Positions 1-11,700 of a stretch of DNA of 64,000 nucleotides are shown piece after piece; positions within the stretch are counted from its first letter, which is position 1, and each line of letters starts with the position of its first letter. Source of the stretch: Pelodera strongyloides. Taxonomy: Eukaryota > Nematoda > Chromadorea > Rhabditida > Rhabditidae. Under the pieces are notes generated by a model that saw only the letters and a program-made list of their open reading frames with translations, was not told where the DNA came from and did not search any database. The translations under genes were made by a program, and so were the position numbers. The stretch is from NCBI GenBank assembly GCA_036852015.1, contig JAANDG010000249.1, forward strand, positions 1 to 64,000, in the 5' to 3' direction.

Positions 1-2016
1 GAAGTCTCGGAAAAACAACCCTGTTAGTGCCCTGACGTTTTTTTGCCTATTCGAGTAGCTTTAAATGAAACTGCGAAATTGTTTTGGGATTATTTAGTTT
101 TTATTTATTTATTTTACTTATACGTTTTTTTTTGTGTCTGTTTGGGTGTGTTGAAGAGGGAGTTGAAGCAAAACGGCTAAAGTTTCTATACATATAAACT
201 TTAAGCTCCAGTTCCAACGCCCCACACCCACTGGGCACCACCACCCATGTCAACGTTACGCGATTGTTTGTTTCTTTTTTCTTTTTTTTGTTACTTCTTG
301 TTATTTGTTGTTGTTCTACTGCTTCCCTGTGTGATGTGATGCCTTTTCTGTCTTCTTCTGTCTTACGATATCTAATCCTTTTTTCGATTTTTAAAGCCGC
401 CAATTCTCTATACATAAAGGGATAGTAGCGCGGCTTGGTGTGCAATCGTAGTAGTAGTTTGTAGCTCGTAGTATAACTTGTAGTCTGTAGTTGCACACCA
501 GGTCCCACGAAATGCAGATTCTGGAGTGAAGGTGCATGTGATATAGGAGTACTGTACTTTCGGTGTTCTTTAGAATAGTGTTTATCTGGTCATACGGTAT
601 TTGTATTCATGCGGTACCTTCATTCCAGAGATTTGTGTAGAACGCATCCAATGCGTGTATGTGATTGGGGTACCTTGAGAGTTCTCCGTCGTCCGTGTCG
701 TGATAGAGGTCGAGGGTTCGGTTCCGGCCCTCGGCCTCCCGTTTTGCTAGCATTTTGCGGGAGTTGCACATTGGTTTTTAGTTGAGTATGCTGCTGGATG
801 GTAGTCAATACTGTGCAACTTTTGTACCACTTTTTATTATCATACCTACTATTTTATAGCTGTGCCAATATCAGTATTTTAGTCACACGTCAAGGTTTTT
901 TTACTTCTTTTATTTTACGAACCTAAACCAAATATTCATTCACTGGGAGCATGGTGTTGATCGCCGTGTCTCTTCGCCACTATACCTACTAGTTGCAATC
1001 GGATGTATGCAAAGTTTTGCTTGTGATATCTTTTTTTTATATCTTATTTTATATGTGTCTCCTAAGCCTAAGGGATTGTTCTTGGATACTTAATTGTTGT
1101 TGTTAGGGCATCCTTCTGTGGAGGTGAATAGAATTCTTTTATATAATTTTTTTTTCTTTATTTTACAGTTCTGACCCAGTTTTTAAACTTTCTTGACATG
1201 CATATTTTACCATTGTTTTTGCTTTTATTTTTTTCTTGCACTATGTTTTTTGTGTTTGTTTCATTTTTATTATCACACAATGGGAGTTGTTTTAAGAGAA
1301 ACTTGTATTGAAAAGTCGAGGTTATGTGGCTTGAATGAAGTTTTGAACCTTTTTTTGGTAGTATAGTTTGTACTTCTTTCTATCTTTTCCTCTTGCTCTA
1401 TTATATCCACTCTCGAGTCCCGTTATTCCCTATTTTCCGGGTTATTGTTTTCATCACTGGCCTTTTCACTAATTTCCCAAATTTCTTTTTAGTTTGGTTG
1501 TAATTATAAAGATTCTATTTTCTGTCAAAACTTTCTTTTTACCTATCTGTTCAATTATGGATCTATGCGGATTGTGTATTTATTTAAAAAAGATGTTAAT
1601 TGTGGCATGACGATCAGCATAGTTTCAGACTAAAATTGCACCTCCTATATATTTTTATCGACACGTTTACACTGTGGTTGTAGATAATAAAACGACTTTA
1701 TTATTGGTTGTTGAAAATTGAAAAGTATCAAGGAAACATGCAAGGAAGAAGTAGAATACATTAGATTTAGTACTGTATTGGGAACGAAGGGCGGAATATA
1801 AGTAGGAGTGTATACGACAGAGAGATCAAGTGGCTAAGTATCGATAGTCGGTAAGATAGCTAACAATTGGCAGTTAGATAATTAGACTAAAAAACTAAAC
1901 TAGTAAAGGGCCATTTAATTTCGTAAGTTGCGCACATGTGGTGGAAGAATGAAAATGAAACACAGGGACAATACACTACAAATGTCTGCAACCTGCCATT
2001 CTACATCGATTCACTG
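1..2016. other. No gene recognised; T-rich spacer
   Basis: I see no convincing exon on either strand. The + strand is strongly T-rich with many homopolymer T runs. Around 708-724 a GGTTCGGTTCC-like string resembles an RNA polymerase III B box, but I cannot fold a tRNA around it. The 3' end of this stretch probably holds the 3' UTR of the minus-strand membrane-protein gene that stops at 2017. Confidence 0.5.
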
Positions 2017-2237
2017 TTATAACTGAGCCGTAACAGTCTTAATTCCTGATTCCGTACTCTCATCCTCGGTCTCCGGGACAACTACGGTGGCCATTGGTAT
2101 TTGAGAATTGCCCTGGAATGAAGATGGATATAATTTAGGTGAAGACGGGTCAGTGCGTGTGTGTCATGTTGTATGCTGTGCGTGTGTGTTGTGTCGTGGT
2201 GTGCGTGTGTGTCATGTTGTGTGTGTGTGTGTGTGTG

Positions 2238-2276
<39 letters not shown>

Positions 2277-3439
2277 GGTGAATACGCTCTGCTATTCTAA
2301 AGAAATAGAGTAAATCAGGCTCTAGCTAGATGCTAAACATCTATTCACCAAAAACGGAATGTTTGAGGTGTTTACAGATGATTTAAGTCTCCGCAAACTT
2401 CTGATCCGAGTGTATCGACACTGTAGTGTACCATAAATAAGCTTGGAATAAGTAGGGAAATAAGTAATGTAAAGATCTATATAATGTGGTACCTTGGATG
2501 CGATTTGCTGACTTGTCTGTGAGCCTTCCCTCGTCCTATAGGTGGTCGTGGTGGGGGAGTTCTCAATAACTCTCTCCTCATCCACGGTCACGTCTTCCTC
2601 CTTTACGTGGAGTGGATGTGTTGGATCTGCTCCAGGAGCCTTCTGTTCGGAGTGACGGCGAGATGACGTGGCTAAATGAGATAGATACACTAGGTTTGGT
2701 GATGTTTTGAGTAAACATGCGCCTTATCTATTCTATAACCTGCACAACGAGACCCTTGCGCAAACCTGGAAAATTGGAGAGAAACACCTTCGCTCTATCC
2801 TGGCTACGGTCTGGCGAACATCTTTATTATATGGATGCTCAGTGACTTGTGAGAATTTGTCCAGATTCTGGCGAATGCTAGGCAAAGTGCACTCGAGAAT
2901 GCAGGCACCTGTTTTTGCGCCGGCTACAATCAACGTTTCATGTGGTCGGGAGTCGGGAGTTCAAAAGATTATCGTAGTTTATGTAGACAGTAAACAGTAG
3001 TAATCCATTCAATACCTTGACGTCGGGGTGTCCTTCTACAACATAACCTTCGAATAATAATAACCAGAGGCGGCAGGAAGAGCAGGCAAGGAAGACTGAT
3101 GATGAACACCTGATATAAGATGCTATGTAAGATATCAATTTCTCATATCATACCTCACAAATCAATAATAGGAAAATAAATTTCAAAGGTATTACTGCGC
3201 CCAGTTACTATAGACTGCACCGTCGCCGTTATTTAGTACGGTACTTCAAAGTTATATGATGTGTTAAACTTAAGAAGATGCCACCAGCATTCAGTCAATA
3301 AAAACATAATCAATATTGTTCATAATCAATAGATACGTTGTCAGTATTGTAAAGCCCACCAGTAGCCACACTCGCATATGAGAACAGCAATCTTTATTCA
3401 ACGCCCCGCAACATTTGTAGTAGGAAAACCAGTCGGGAT
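2017..3439 (-). CDS. Single-pass membrane protein with Cys-rich ectodomain, C-terminal exons (5' end unresolved)
   Basis: Four minus-strand exons join with matching phases: 3439-3360, 3109-3016, 2671-2493 and 2112-2017 (TAA). The first reads DPDWFSYYKCCG followed by a DCC pair. The second gives a hydrophobic stretch (VFIISLPCLLFLPPLVIII) and then a basic, Cys-containing stop-transfer segment, RRLCCRRTPRRQ. The last two encode a polar, Ser/Thr- and Glu-rich tail of about 90 residues ending in TVTAQL. This predicts a short Cys-rich extracellular part, one transmembrane helix and a cytoplasmic tail, as in Shisa or VOPP/WBP1-like adaptors. That resemblance is by layout only and no family is firmly assigned. 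The first exon needs an upstream exon ending in phase 1. A short ATG-containing frame at about 3910 is a possible start region, but its phase does not fit. Open minus-strand frames at 3918-4187 and 4207-4416 are other unproven candidates. Confidence 0.6.
2160..2275. repeat. (GT)n microsatellite
   Basis: An imperfect then pure TG/GT run of about 115 bp. It lies in the intron between the last two exons of the membrane-protein gene. Confidence 0.95.
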
Positions 3440-5130
3440 CTGAAAAGAATAAAATGATACATATGTGAGACTGTGAGACTGTGTGAGACTGTGAGACTCC
3501 AAATACAATATGAAGATGGCGCGCGTCGGAGCGACGGCACATAAAATATGTACGCCGAAAAGTGTCCGCCAACCAAAAGAGGAACTAATGTGCGCGGTGC
3601 ACAAAAGTACCTCTAAAGAATAAAGAAAGCTTCGGACATGCCTGGACATTGCGTTCCGACAAAAAGTGTTGGACACCACAGAGAATTCTTCAATTTGTCG
3701 ATACTCTGCTCCTTAAAAAAACATATATCAATTGGGTTTAGCATACATTCCTTACAATTAGGCAATTAGAGAACTGTCACAGTTTCACACCAACATAAAG
3801 AAAATCACGGATTAGTGAGAACTGTATTATGGACACGGGCGGAAACTACAAACTACATTATGATAAATTAGTAAACAAACCGTTTTTGCTTTCAGTTCAT
3901 CGTCTGCCATGATGGTTTCAATAAAATACTGAACAGCGAAGAAGAAGAATCCTCCAACGGAATACATTAACCTTTACACTGGAAGCGATCCCTCGATAAC
4001 CCGTATTTTGATCTGAAAAACGGAATTGGAAAATATCGATAAGCCATTCTCTTGCGCCCACGAGAGCAATGCGTCGATTAACAAGCGGCGAAAGGTATGC
4101 GGTGTGTTTGTGCGGTGTGCCTATGGCTAGCCGCGAACTTCCCCCGCCCAGCCGAGTTTCAGCGTGGTCACAGAAAGCATACGCCAAGAAGTTGCAGTGA
4201 TCATTATCATGATGACGAATAAAGGATATGAAGGATTAACGCCGTGAATAAAGAAAAACCGAAACCAAATGTCGATAACCACAGTGAAAAGGTTGTAAGA
4301 CCGCTACAACATACAATCAGTCTCCCGGTGGTAGGAAATAGAAAATAGCTCGTCTGTCTCTGCGGGAAGCCAGCCCCACATTTTCGCCCAGTTACTTCCG
4401 CTAAGTGGGCTTTCACAGATAATGAAACACCCGACTGCTCTCAATACAGGGAAATAATCCTACTGTAATTTAATACAAACCACAACGATTGAATGCGCTC
4501 TATGAATTAAATTTAATGCACTGCACGGTACTATGTAGATACATATGTTAAAGGTAAGAAATCAATCCTAATACAAAATTTGGAACACTTCAAGGGTGTA
4601 GATACGTCGATTACTATCGAAAAGTGCACTAGTACCATATTCACAATAGCTTCAAAAACCGGCTGTTAACCGCTTTAAACAAGGCAACAAATATAGATAT
4701 CAAATACGCGGATCAATATTAAAACAGCACTGAGGCATCACAGGCCACCTAAATTGGGCCATTTTGGGGCGCATTGCAAGTGTTGCAAGGGCGCGCTACA
4801 GAACACTATACCAAGAGGATAATACTATGCTAGTACGGCGACAATGAAACGTTGCGGCTCAAATTTCAACAGTACATTTCAATAAATTGCATAAAAATAA
4901 AGTCCCACTTATCAACCTACAGTACTCTAACAATAAGTTCATATTGACCCTGTTGATTTTTCTCTAAATTGTATTGAGAGTTCAATATGAACCTTTAATT
5001 TTTCACTGTTCAATCATTCACCAAAAACGCACATGTTCATCATCAAACCATTTATTTCAGATCATTTCATCACGTCCATATACAGTTCATAGTTCATACA
5101 ATAAATAAGAGGAGACAGTTGTGATGACCA
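3440..5130. other. Spacer or 5' part of the membrane-protein gene; no proven exon
   Basis: This stretch lies between the first resolved exon of the membrane-protein gene and the repeats behind DNAJC8. Two minus-strand open frames (3918-4187, 4207-4416) have GC-richer stretches, but neither can be linked by phase and splice site. A 10-bp motif (GTGAGACTGT) is tandemly repeated near 3470-3495. No family similarity is seen. Confidence 0.4.
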
Positions 5131-5262
5131 GAGGCCATATTCACCACTCCAATTCCCTCGGGGAAATGATCCCTGGGGACAGAAAATAGCATTCTAATGT
5201 GAGACACGCAGAGACAAAGACGGGGAATTCCCCATGGGGAATTGAATGGTGAATATGGCCTC
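5131..5262. mobile_element. Family B inverted-repeat element, copy 1
   Basis: A 132-bp palindrome-ended element. It starts GAGGCCATATTCACCACTCC and ends with the inverse, GGTGAATATGGCCTC. The inner arms, CCTCGGGGAAAT and ATTCCCCATGGGGAATT, are also partly complementary. There is no coding capacity, so it is a MITE-like non-autonomous element. It lies just downstream of the DNAJC8 stop codon, probably in the 3' UTR. Confidence 0.85.
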
Positions 5263-5293
5263 AGGCTTCATAAACTTGTTTCTTCTACTCTTC

Positions 5294-5719
5294 ACTTCAA
5301 TAGCTTATTCTTTGGAGGCTTGAATGCAGCTCCTCTGAGACTACCTCCCGTCTTCTCCTTTTTAGTCTTTTTAGCCACAAAATCTCTCCAACTTCCACGA
5401 CGTTCATCGCGAGACTCCTGAAGAATTAAACCACTGAATCTAGGACTGTGCTCCAGGGCAACCAGAGGCCATATTCACCACTCCTGTTACCTCGGGGAAA
5501 TTTGGGCACCGAAAATAGCATTCTAATGTGAGACACGCAGAGAAAAAGACGGGGATATCCCCGTGGGGAACTGAGTGGTGAATATGACCTCTGGAGACCC
5601 CTACGGTCGAAAAGCATATACAACATTGGGTAGAAGCGCGGAAAGGTGGAAATCGAAATGAGACTGGCACATGGTATACTGTATTTCAAACCAGTTCTTC
5701 ACAATAACCATGGAGAAAG

Positions 5720-5758
<39 letters not shown>

Positions 5759-5884
5759 ACCTCATAATTCTTGGCAAATTCCTCAGCCAGTTTCCTCTTC
5801 TCCGCCGTTTCGACCTGTGCTTCGGCTGCCCGTCGCCTAAAAAATAAAATATGAAGCGTCGCTCTCTCTCTCTCTCCGTCTGTG

Positions 5885-5917
<33 letters not shown>

Positions 5918-7864
5918 ATCCATCTTTCTCTCTACTCCATCTCCGTTAATATTCTCTCTCGCTCTGTATCTCTCCATCCTCCCTTCTCTCCATCACATCT
6001 CCATCACCCTCTTTCTCTACCCCCTCCTGCAACTCTTTCTCTACCCCCTCCATCACCCTCTTTCTCTACCCCCTCCTGCAAAACTTCTGAAACTTACTTA
6101 TGCAATATATTTATTTTATCGTAGTATTTATTTGCTTACTTGTTACTAGAAATATGAACATACAGTAGGGCCCCTTGTCAGTATGGCATGTTTTTATACG
6201 CATTGCCGTCTTAGGGTTGCCTTTTGATTATGTACTTTGCTTGTAATCAATAAACCTTATTATATAACTCACTTCTCTTCATTGGCTCTCTCCTCCAGCA
6301 TCTTTTTCTTCTTCTCTCGGTCCGCGAAGCACTTCGTGACCACGACCCACAACTGCTTCTTGTAAGTGGCCGGGTCATCCTCCTCAATTACTGTTTCTTT
6401 ACCGTCCTTTCGTAGCTTACGACGCTTCTCTGACATCTGAAAAAAAAAGAGATTACTGTAAGACACAGGTAATCACGAGCTCTGAGGCCATATTCACCAC
6501 TCCACTTCTCTCGGGGAAATAGTCCCTGGGGACGGAAAATAGTATTCTAAAGTGAGAGACGCAGAGAAAAAGACGGGTAATTCCTCATGGGGAATTGAGT
6601 GGTGATTATGGCCTCAGTTAACTGTAACAATAGTTCTCGTGAATATGGACAAGGAGCCAACTGGGAACTGAGAATATAAAAGCACTGACATACAGTGACA
6701 CTCAATTAGCATACATAGTCGATTAATGGTCGAGAAAACGCTTCAGAAACCACTTACAATAACCCATGTTAAAAGAAAACGTGTTTACTTGTAAACAGTA
6801 GTATTCGTTGCATACAGTAACCGAAATACAGTATCCTACAAACCGACCATAATAGCTAGTCTTGCTCTGGCTTCCGTGTACATTTCCTTGCAACGAGCCA
6901 ATTCGTCTGCATCTTCTACTTGCTTGAGGGCACGTTTGACGACTGAATATGATCATTGACAAATTAGAATAACTGATTGAGTACTCAACCGGCACCAATG
7001 TTAGCTAGAGGTGCTAAAGCTATATGAACATCTCTCTCTCTCTCTGTCCCTATCTCTCTCTCTCTCCCCTCTAAACACATCTCTCTCAGTCTCAACACAA
7101 ATCGCTCTCTTCCAATCTCTGTATAAAACTTAAAACCCACTGTCGAATGCCTTGTCGGCTCTCTCCTTATCGTCTGGGTTCTTATCGGGGTGAATAAGTA
7201 GTGATAACTTCCTGTACTTCTTCTTGATCAGTTCTACATCAGTATCTGGATCGACTTGGAGGACCTGGATAAAGAACAAGTGCTTACTAAAGCGAAATAC
7301 TAACCGGTTTTGAAAATCATCGCGGACAACTGAATGCTTATGTATTTATGCTAATTTACTCGAATTTAGCTTGATTTTTATTTTATTTTAATTTATGTTC
7401 GTTTGCATAAGTTGCATTAGAATGCTGGTCTGCTCGATGTGCTTCAAAAACCGGTCGGTATTTCGCTTTAACATTACCAGTCAGACCATATACTACTCTC
7501 GCCCGCTCTCCAGTACTACCCCCTCTCCCACCCTCGCTCCCCGTCGCGCTACCTCGAATACGAGCCTCTAGAGTTAGGGCCTGAAACTCAAACCATACCA
7601 AACATCCACCAATTCTTACCTCAAATGGATTCAGGTTCAGATAGGTGCTTCCCGGTTTCAAAAGTCGCTCGATTTGTTGTGCTGGAGTTAGGACCGAGTC
7701 GGCCTTTTCGGTGGCTTTCAACTAGAACAAACACATTGCAAGTACAAGACAGGACACTGGGACCGGGGATACTGTAAACTCAGGAGGGAACTAGTCTATG
7801 TGGCACAAGAATACTGTAAACTCAAACTCACATCCGTGTAGAACCTGTCGAAATCGTCCGCCAT
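5294..7864 (-). CDS. DNAJC8: DnaJ homolog subfamily C member 8 (SPF31-like spliceosomal J protein)
   Basis: Seven minus-strand exons. The first starts ATG at 7864 (MADDFDRFYTD). Then come about 7721-7622 (SVLTPAQQIERLLKPGSTYL and NLNPFE), about 7266-7148 (J-domain core with the HPDKNPDD motif), about 6943-6850, about 6438-6273 (KLRKDGKETVIEEDDPATYK), 5838-5765 (RRAAEAQVETAEKRKLAEEF) and 5417-5294 (ESRDERRGSWRDF, then the basic tail PPKNKLLK and stop). Motif order and length match vertebrate DNAJC8, a J-domain protein found with spliceosomes and SR-protein kinase. The HPD tripeptide that stimulates Hsp70 ATPase is intact. Basic and acidic coiled-coil-like helices follow the J domain, as in the family. 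Introns carry family A and B repeats and (CT)n tracts. Some inner splice sites are approximate. Confidence 0.93.
5465..5591. mobile_element. Family B inverted-repeat element, copy 2
   Basis: It has the same ends as the copy at 5131 (GAGGCCATATTCACCACTCC and GGTGAATATGACCTC) and is about 127 bp. It sits in the last DNAJC8 intron, immediately upstream of the terminal exon, so that exon is bracketed by two copies. Confidence 0.85.
5722..6073. repeat. (CT)n tracts and minisatellite-like CT-rich block
   Basis: (CT)n runs at 5722-5749 and 5861-5930 flank DNAJC8 exon 6. They are followed by a CT-rich block (5940-6073) in which a CTACCCCCTCC-containing unit is repeated several times. On the transcribed strand these are GA-rich intronic tracts. 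Confidence 0.9.
6484..6615. mobile_element. Family B inverted-repeat element, copy 3
   Basis: Third copy within 1.5 kb, 132 bp long. It runs from GAGGCCATATTCACCACTCC to GTGATTATGGCCTC and lies in a DNAJC8 intron. Confidence 0.85.
7287..7471. mobile_element. Family A TTAA element in DNAJC8 intron
   Basis: A 185-bp palindrome-ended element. The right end reads CGGTATTTCGCTTTAA; the left end, CTAAAGCGAAATACTAACCGG, has drifted from the consensus TTAAAGCGAAATACCGGCC. It carries the octamer-like TTTGCATA inside. It is non-coding and inserted between J-domain exons. Confidence 0.8.
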
Positions 7865-8748
7865 GTTAAGTGATCCTGCAAGCGATAAATGCCCTGCAAT
7901 TTATTGATTGAGTAACATCACATCATTAAATAGTAGAATTACTCAATAGTACTTAATTTACGCCGAGTGTTTTCAGATTAACATCCCTTCAAGAAGTACA
8001 CTCATGGTGACTGCGACTAAATGAAACATTCATTTTCGCAACACCGAAATGTTAACCCAGCATGAAATTCTAACATGACCCCAATACGGTAACCCTAAGT
8101 CCACCGTAATATCATAATCATCCTACTCCCAAATCATACCGTACCAAACACTATATCACCTTACACATGCATCATGAAAAATTGTTTGAATATCATTAAT
8201 CGGTGGAAAGGAACCGAAATCAGAAAACTGACAGCATACAAGTGTTTTAGAAAACAAACTTTATTCACAGATTAGGTTAGATAACAAAATAAAGCATGGC
8301 ACATGAAACAAGGCCGTAAAGCTATAAAGTGATTGCACAAATTACAAATCTCGCATAACAATAGAGTGTAACAATATGTACATCACAGAACTAATGGTAA
8401 GCCCGTACCCGTAAATACAAAATAATGGCATAGACATCTGGATCCCATGTTCTATATCCCTGCTAACATACGCTTAAATTAGATCGACACATACCTACTA
8501 GCTTATAGCGCTAGAAGTCTAAGGTAATACTATTTTCACAGTATCACCGTACATACTAACAATAAGCATCAGGTGCAATACAATCGACGGTAAAACTTGC
8601 TCCTAATTTTGAATCATCTTCCAAGCGGAAAGATCAACCTACAATAATCCAAATGTTATAGTATCGTACTAAATAGTAACCGAAATGTTAACCTAGCATG
8701 ATCCCAATACGGTATCCTAAGTCTACTGTACTATCATACTCATCCTAA
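7865..8748. other. Spacer between DNAJC8 start and CABLES stop
   Basis: An AT-rich stretch with no exon seen. It should hold the DNAJC8 promoter and 5' UTR and the CABLES 3' UTR. The phrase GAAATGTTAACC..AGCATGA, followed by CCCAATACGGTA, occurs twice (about 8046-8095 and 8681-8715), so part of the spacer is a diverged direct repeat. Confidence 0.5.
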
Positions 8749-11700
8749 TCATACCGTACCAAACACTAATCTATCATAATGTGGCTTCAACTGTGGTAGC
8801 GGCGGGTTGAGGTCGAAGTGCAGTGCTACACATAGAGGTATCTCCAGCGCTAACAATTCACGAGCGTCCACACGCAACTTGTCCTCGACATACTGAAAAC
8901 GCAAACTTTAATTCAATATAATTCAATTCAATAAGTAAAGCACCTTCACCCCACCAAAGGTGTAAAAGTTGGTAGCTGGGTAAAACCGGCGGAGATAAAC
9001 CGGCTTCCCGAAAAAATCTCCGGGAAGTTTAAAGGCCAGTACATCCGACTTCAGAAATGAAACGGACCCCGGTGCACCGTTTCTGCGGATTCGGTTGATA
9101 TAACCCGGTACTCTTTATCTTTATCTTTTTTACTTTAAGTAAATCAACAATATTACTTCTGACTCTCCGACTTCATCTACACGTGTTCCTAGTGAAATTA
9201 GATACGGTAATTCAACTTAATGAAACCCAAAACCGAAAAAATATTTAGTCAGCCGAAGAAAACGTTTACCCACCGAAATCAGCTGTTTCAACTTGACTGC
9301 TCCTATATCGGTCACTTTTATCGCGACCAAAAAGCACGCACCGGCAACCAGTTTGCGATTCGACTTCGATATCAATCCCTGAACATATACGTGTAATAAC
9401 TGACCACATGGAAATTGAACAAAAGACCAAATGTCTACAAAACTCAACGCAAGCAGTAACGTCAGTGAAGATATCGTCAGTTATAGTTGTGTGGACACCA
9501 CAAAACAGCATGTACAAATAAAAAGACTTATCAACATACCAAATCTAAACCGGCCGGTTTTTGAAACGCATCGTGGACAACTGAATTCTTGCGTATTTAT
9601 GCTAATTTAGCTCGATATTCCAATTTACGTTCATTTGCATACGCTTCATAAGAATGTTGGTCTACTCGGTGTTTCAAAAACCGTCCGTGTTTCGCTTTAA
9701 CAACCAATCCTTTCACATTATGCCTTGATTGCATCAAACCATACCCTAATTCTCACAGTTGAAATGACTATTTACATACTTGAGGAAGTCTGACCCACCT
9801 TCAACACAACCTTCTCGAAGTAAACAAACGCCAGTGCAAGTGTTGACATATCAATGTTGCACTCCAACGCCATGTTCAAGAGTTCGAGCTTCAGGCTGAA
9901 GGAAACGATACAAATCAAAATTAGACAGGCTATGCACAAATTGAAGACAGGAATCCATCTGATTATTAATTACCTAATGCCTCCTAAGCGCGTCCGAGGC
10001 TCTATTTATTTACTTATTTATTCAGGAAATTCCAAATCACAACCACAGAATTTGTGGACATGTGGTATTCAAACGAATGCAAAGTGCAATGTTTCGAAGA
10101 AAACATATACTCGAAACCAATACATCACCGCAGTTACAACCGTGCAGCAGGTATTGAAACAAACAAACAAACAAACAAGCGCAAAATAGAGAAAGTGAGA
10201 AAGTCTAAACAAACCTCCTGAATTTACTGTAGGTTAGATGTATATTGGGAAATTTGGAGCGGAACTTCTCATTCACAGACCGCTTCTGCTCGTCTTCTGT
10301 TGCAAACGAGCAGAGAGCACACTAAAATACGAAAATTTTGCTTTTCACAGCATTTCCTATGAGTATATAAGATATTGTCATTCATTGCTCACTAAATCAA
10401 GTAATCACTCTACTATAGAATATCATTACACTTTATCAAAAAAACATGAATGTGAAAAACGGAGCATCCAGCCGCGGACGCTGAAAAAACGCAGGCAGCC
10501 GCAGTAAATACAGTACTTAACCACAAAATAACAACCTACCGAATACGACGTAAACCGAACGACCGAGTGCTGGACTGACGCAATTTCCGACAGAATCGAA
10601 GGATCATATTCCAACCTCACGGCCGCCTCGCCCAGCTCACCCACACTGGTTTCCATGCCTGGAAATGACAAACCTAAAGTTCGGACCGTCACCGAGCACC
10701 GAAGGACGACCGCCAGAACCGCGCGTCGAACGGCCAACTGGTGCGCCAAGTGGAACTGTACGCTATGTTCGCACCCTAGGGGATGCGACGCACCGCTTGG
10801 CGGACACACTAACTCGCAATTAATAACAACATCAACATCTCCTGTGAAATCAAGATAAACAACCCGACCCAATACTAACAAAGAGCTAAACTGAAACTAT
10901 AATTCCGAGCTCACCAGGCTCACAGCTACTCGACCTAGAAATGAGGCCAGCCGCGGCAGTCGCAACATTCAACAACGAGCCAACCACAAGCGATCCCTGA
11001 AACAACGGAGAAATGTACAGCCACACAGAGATTGTTAAGGATATCTTATCTTCTAATAGGCAGGCAAAAATCAGAATAAGAACTAGACCCCAATTAGGAA
11101 CCGAAGTACTTGAGATGCATTTCAAAAACCGGCCGGTATTTCGCTTTAAGAAGATAGGCCATACACCTTTTTCAAACATGTGTTGTATAGTTGTATCAAT
11201 ACGGTTGTTGTGGTTATGGTTACTAGTTAACACTGAACCGCGTGGCATAGCAACATTCCGCGTGTTTGTCAAAACCACTTCACCGTTTCTCAGATGGCTA
11301 AAAATCAATAATAAAAAATCAATCAATAAATCGATATCCATACCCTTCGCTCTTTCCTGCAAATTGCCGGCGAGCCATCCGATCCGAGTGTGAAAGCCCT
11401 CTCTCTCGACTCATCAAACATGTGGCCAAAAGTCAATTCCTGTAACGGGTAAAAACTACGTACGTTCCCAGTTCCCACTTATCCCAGGCGGTTTAATCGT
11501 CTCCCCAATAAGTCACATCTCTAGTAAAAGGAATCAGGCGAATCTCACGAGTAAGTAAGAGTGATTCGCTTAGTGGGCGGAAAAGTTTTTAGGAAGGTAT
11601 ATTACAGATGCAGTCAGGGAATAAATTAGGTCCGCATCTCAAAATTTTGGGGAGGTGATTTAGACTAATTTGCATATAATGCATTAGGGATCTTGAGGTG

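Noticed and set aside
3918..4416. Minus-strand frames as 5' exons of the membrane-protein gene
   Set aside because: They show no signal peptide joined by a valid donor, and the phase needed by the exon at 3439 is not met.
5882..6124. 80-residue Ser/Leu-rich + strand frame
   Set aside because: It is the translation of a (CT)n microsatellite inside a DNAJC8 intron.
7383..7721. 112-residue minus-strand open frame taken as one protein
   Set aside because: Only its beginning (7721-7622) is DNAJC8 exon 2. The rest reads through the donor into intron and a family A element, giving the chance peptide AKYRPVFEAH seen in other family A copies.
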